Below are positions 61,857 to 64,000 of a DNA stretch of 64,000 nt, piece by piece. The stretch's first letter is position 1. Every line of letters begins with the position of its first letter. Both the position numbers and the translations under genes were made by a program. A model generated the notes under the pieces. It saw only the letters and a program-made list of their open reading frames with translations, was not told where the DNA came from and did not search any database. The stretch is taken from assembly GCA_026260175.1 (NCBI GenBank), contig JAKCWW010001033.1, positions 19,138-83,137 on the forward strand, in the 5' to 3' direction. The stretch comes from Reticulitermes lucifugus. Taxonomy: Eukaryota > Arthropoda > Insecta > Blattodea > Rhinotermitidae.

Positions 61857-62110
61857 ACGTACATTACATAGAGGTCTAAAATTCGTTGCCTCGATTACTT
61901 GAATTCCTATCATTAACACGGCTAATCTGTTGCTGTGATGGTGCTGTCGTTGTTGCAGTCGTCGTCGTCAGTCTGTTCGCTGTGCTTACCACAGTCACTA
62001 CTGGTTGCTACGGCTACCGAATTTCGACATTCGCGCTGCCTCGCTCGCCCACCTATAAAATTCGTCCGTCTACCACTTTTACTGTTAACACAAAACTGTA
62101 CGACTGCACG

Positions 62111-62338
62111 ATATTTCAGGCTTCCACCGCAGTGCAGTTGAGGTCTTCGGCCTTCTGCGATATTACGCCGCAGCGTACCTTGCTAACTGTTTACAGGCGT
62201 TTCCGGACAGCCTGTCGGTCCCGTCTTCAAGGGTAAAACTGCTTGACCCTCGAAGATGGGACGCATAGGCAGTCCTGACACGTCGGTAAACAATTACCAA
62301 CCAATGCCGGGTAAAACCCATAAACTCGAAGACCTCAA
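62111..62338. mobile_element. Foldback element, copy 2
   Basis: The left arm (ATATTTCAGGCTTCCACCGC, then a block ending CGGTCCCGTCTTCAAGGG) is inverted on the right (GACCCTCGAAGATGGGAC to CTCGAAGACCTCAA). Each arm carries the GAAGATGGGAC, loop, GTCC(C), GAAACG-type block, mutated to different degrees. The left arm translates to a phrase common in insect repeats (YRRF.TACRSRLQG). Same family as 41471-41638. Confidence 0.75.
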
Positions 62339-63340
62339 CACGGATGTACTTTCCAATGGCATAACAGTCATGTCAAAATTCCTCAAAACCAGTGTAGATG
62401 TTCTCAAACTGAATCACACGAACCTTCTGATGGGCATGACCATCCACATACGCGAATCTTCTGGCACTTTGCGCAAACAACGCATAATAAGTGTAGCAGG
62501 CTCCTGTCGGTAATAAGGCGTATTTAAGAAACCTGAAGGATTAAGCCTCACACTTCATAATTACTACAATATATTCGGAAATCACATATGAAAAAACTGT
62601 GCAAATATTCCACTTCGACGGCAAAAGATTGGCCCACGACACGATTATCATTCAGCAGTGCTTGTGTGTATATAACTTTGTTTTCAAGTTCGTTTTCGGT
62701 GTGATACCATCATAAAATCTTACCAGTGCATTAGCATACGTATTTGCTTCACTATATTCAATTACCATTACCGCTGAAGGACGCTTGAATACTTGCCTCG
62801 ACACAAGAAAAAAACCAATGACTAGTAGGTAGAAAGACATGACGGGAAAACTCCCTTCTTAAATAACGATTAGACCTACGACCTACTGAAAATTCACTGG
62901 GAGAGTTTGAAAAATCGCGTCTCTAGTTATGGTGCACACAGATAATCCTTCAACTGACCCACACTTACAGTTTGACAGAGTAGCCATAACTAAGACGCTA
63001 GACGTAACTCTTTCGGGGGGTCGGGGGGGGGAAGTGTAGTAAAGAACCTGCTGTTTAAACTTGACGTTCTCACGACGCCACGTCTCAAAACACATAAATC
63101 TTCCAAAACACTGCTCTTCTGTCGACAGGTGCTTGAGTCTATTGTCAATCTGTCATGTATATAAACAATTAACCATCCGGCTTCAATACAAAACACTTTT
63201 CTATTTAAACAATATTACCCCATTACAGTGTTACCTAAACGCTGAATATTGAACAGTTATCTTAGCCAACGATTCCAATTTGACTCTTCACATCTCAACG
63301 CTGTTCATTCCGTGCAATGACAATATGTGTTTCATTTACG
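62339..63340. other. CpG-normal DNA, no gene recognised
   Basis: An 85-codon plus frame (62256-62513) and several minus frames have no recognisable domain. One minus frame contains NCKCGS, which resembles a fragment of the MBD motif by chance only. Confidence 0.35.
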
Positions 63341-63344
63341 AAAC

Positions 63345-63640
63345 GGGGTACGCGGTGGCGCACTTGGTTGGGGCACTGCGTTACAAGCCGGAAGGTCGCG
63401 GGTTCGATTCCCGATGGGATCATTGGGATTCTTCATTAACTTAATCCTTCCGACCGCACTACGGCACTGGGGTCGATCCAGCCTCTAACAGAAATGAGTA
63501 CCAGGTGTATTTCCTGGGGGGTAAAGGTGGCCGGTGCGTACAGCTGACAACCTTGCTACCTTCATGTGCCGATTGTCTAGAAATTCTTGGAACCTCAACC
63601 TCCTGAAGCCCTAAGTGCCTGTCCAGGCCTGTAAACAGAT
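63345..63640 (+). mobile_element. tRNA-derived SINE, near intact
   Basis: Canonical box A TGGCGCACTTGG (63356-63367) and box B GGTTCGATTCC (63401-63411), 33 bp apart, followed by a body with GAGTACCAGGTGTATTTCC and GGCCGGTGCGTACAGC. CpG-rich, so recent. A target duplication is not clear. Confidence 0.8.
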
Positions 63641-63937
63641 AGCTTTACTTACAAAACCAACATATGCACATTCAAAATTCACAAAATTCATACCAAGAGT
63701 AATCAGACTGAACACCAGGCTTCTGAGAACAGAAAAATATCGTGATATATTCTAAAAATAAAAACAATAAATTAAGATATGGTGAAAAAAATACTTTCAT
63801 TTATGCATTAAGGACCCAAAATAAATCAATCCATTCATCAATCATGTTAAGAAAATTTCAAACCATCTTCGAATTCGGAAAATAAAAAAGCCCGCAACGA
63901 AGGTGTTGTACAATAAAACTAATTCTAAATAACACCA
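63641..63937. other. Non-coding stretch
   Basis: AT-rich sequence without features. Confidence 0.4.
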
Positions 63938-64000
63938 TTTTTTTTCAATGGCTCGACAGCCCCTTGGGGGCCTAGGCCGCCTCACTTTTCGAGGCTTCAC
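63938..64000 (-). mobile_element. SINE copy cut by the window end
   Basis: A T run (63938-63945) followed by GACAGCCCCTTGGGGGCC and CGAGGCTTCAC matches the 3' end of the SINE at 61590-61856 (ACAGCCCCTAGTGGGCC, CGACGCTTCAC). The head lies beyond the window. Confidence 0.75.

Noticed and set aside
62883-63095. Minus frame with NCKCGS, resembling the MBD motif of MBD5
   Set aside because: The surrounding residues do not match any MBD; chance.

Overview
The window is a piece of a large, AT-rich animal genome, most likely a hemimetabolous insect. A cockroach or termite is my best guess, from the mix of tRNA-derived SINEs, foldback elements, mariner, hAT and Tigger elements and Penelope-like debris; this is inference and no species marker is present. 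There are no operons, tRNA genes, rRNA genes or CRISPR arrays. Two assembly gaps (N runs) lie at 13805-13939 and 47235-47347.

One protein-coding gene is well supported. It is on the minus strand and is the homologue of vertebrate MBD5 / Drosophila six-banded (sba). Four coding exons can be joined with GT-AG introns and matching phase: 57233-57082, 55098-49035 (a single exon of about 2,021 codons, Q/S/P/N-rich), 34965-34731 (a PWWP domain) and 32891-32732 (the C-terminal helix and stop codon). The 5' part, expected to hold the MBD/TAM domain, was not found and probably lies beyond position 64000. The intron between the giant exon and the PWWP exon is 14 kb.

The rest is intronic or intergenic DNA with transposon debris. 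It includes a mariner copy split by a non-autonomous hAT element with perfect 15-bp termini and an 8-bp target duplication (30663-31117). There is a Tigger/pogo-type MITE (39811-40261), a Tc1/mariner remnant (about 42115-43118), a hAT end (59819 on), several tRNA-derived SINEs (370, 11.95, 58.1, 61.6, 63.35 and 63.94 kb), foldback elements (15.2, 17.5, 27.2, 41.5 and 62.2 kb), a LINE fragment at a gap and a decayed Penelope-like GIY-YIG fragment (21725-21988).

The most interesting signal is a small structural motif that recurs in otherwise dissimilar short elements: CTGANGA, one T, a stem-loop, GAAA, a self-complementary ACGT / ACATGT / ACATATGT, then T or A. This layout matches a hammerhead-ribozyme core with a tiny palindromic stem III. 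Three copies (17688-17802, 19231-19342, 45988-46099) are discrete units of 112-115 bp with 11-14 bp target duplications, and another degenerate copy follows the Penelope-like fragment. They may be non-autonomous retroposons built round a hammerhead-like RNA. A second broad signal is strong CpG depletion from about 4.1 to 60.3 kb with CpG-normal flanks, which may outline a germline-methylated transcription unit.
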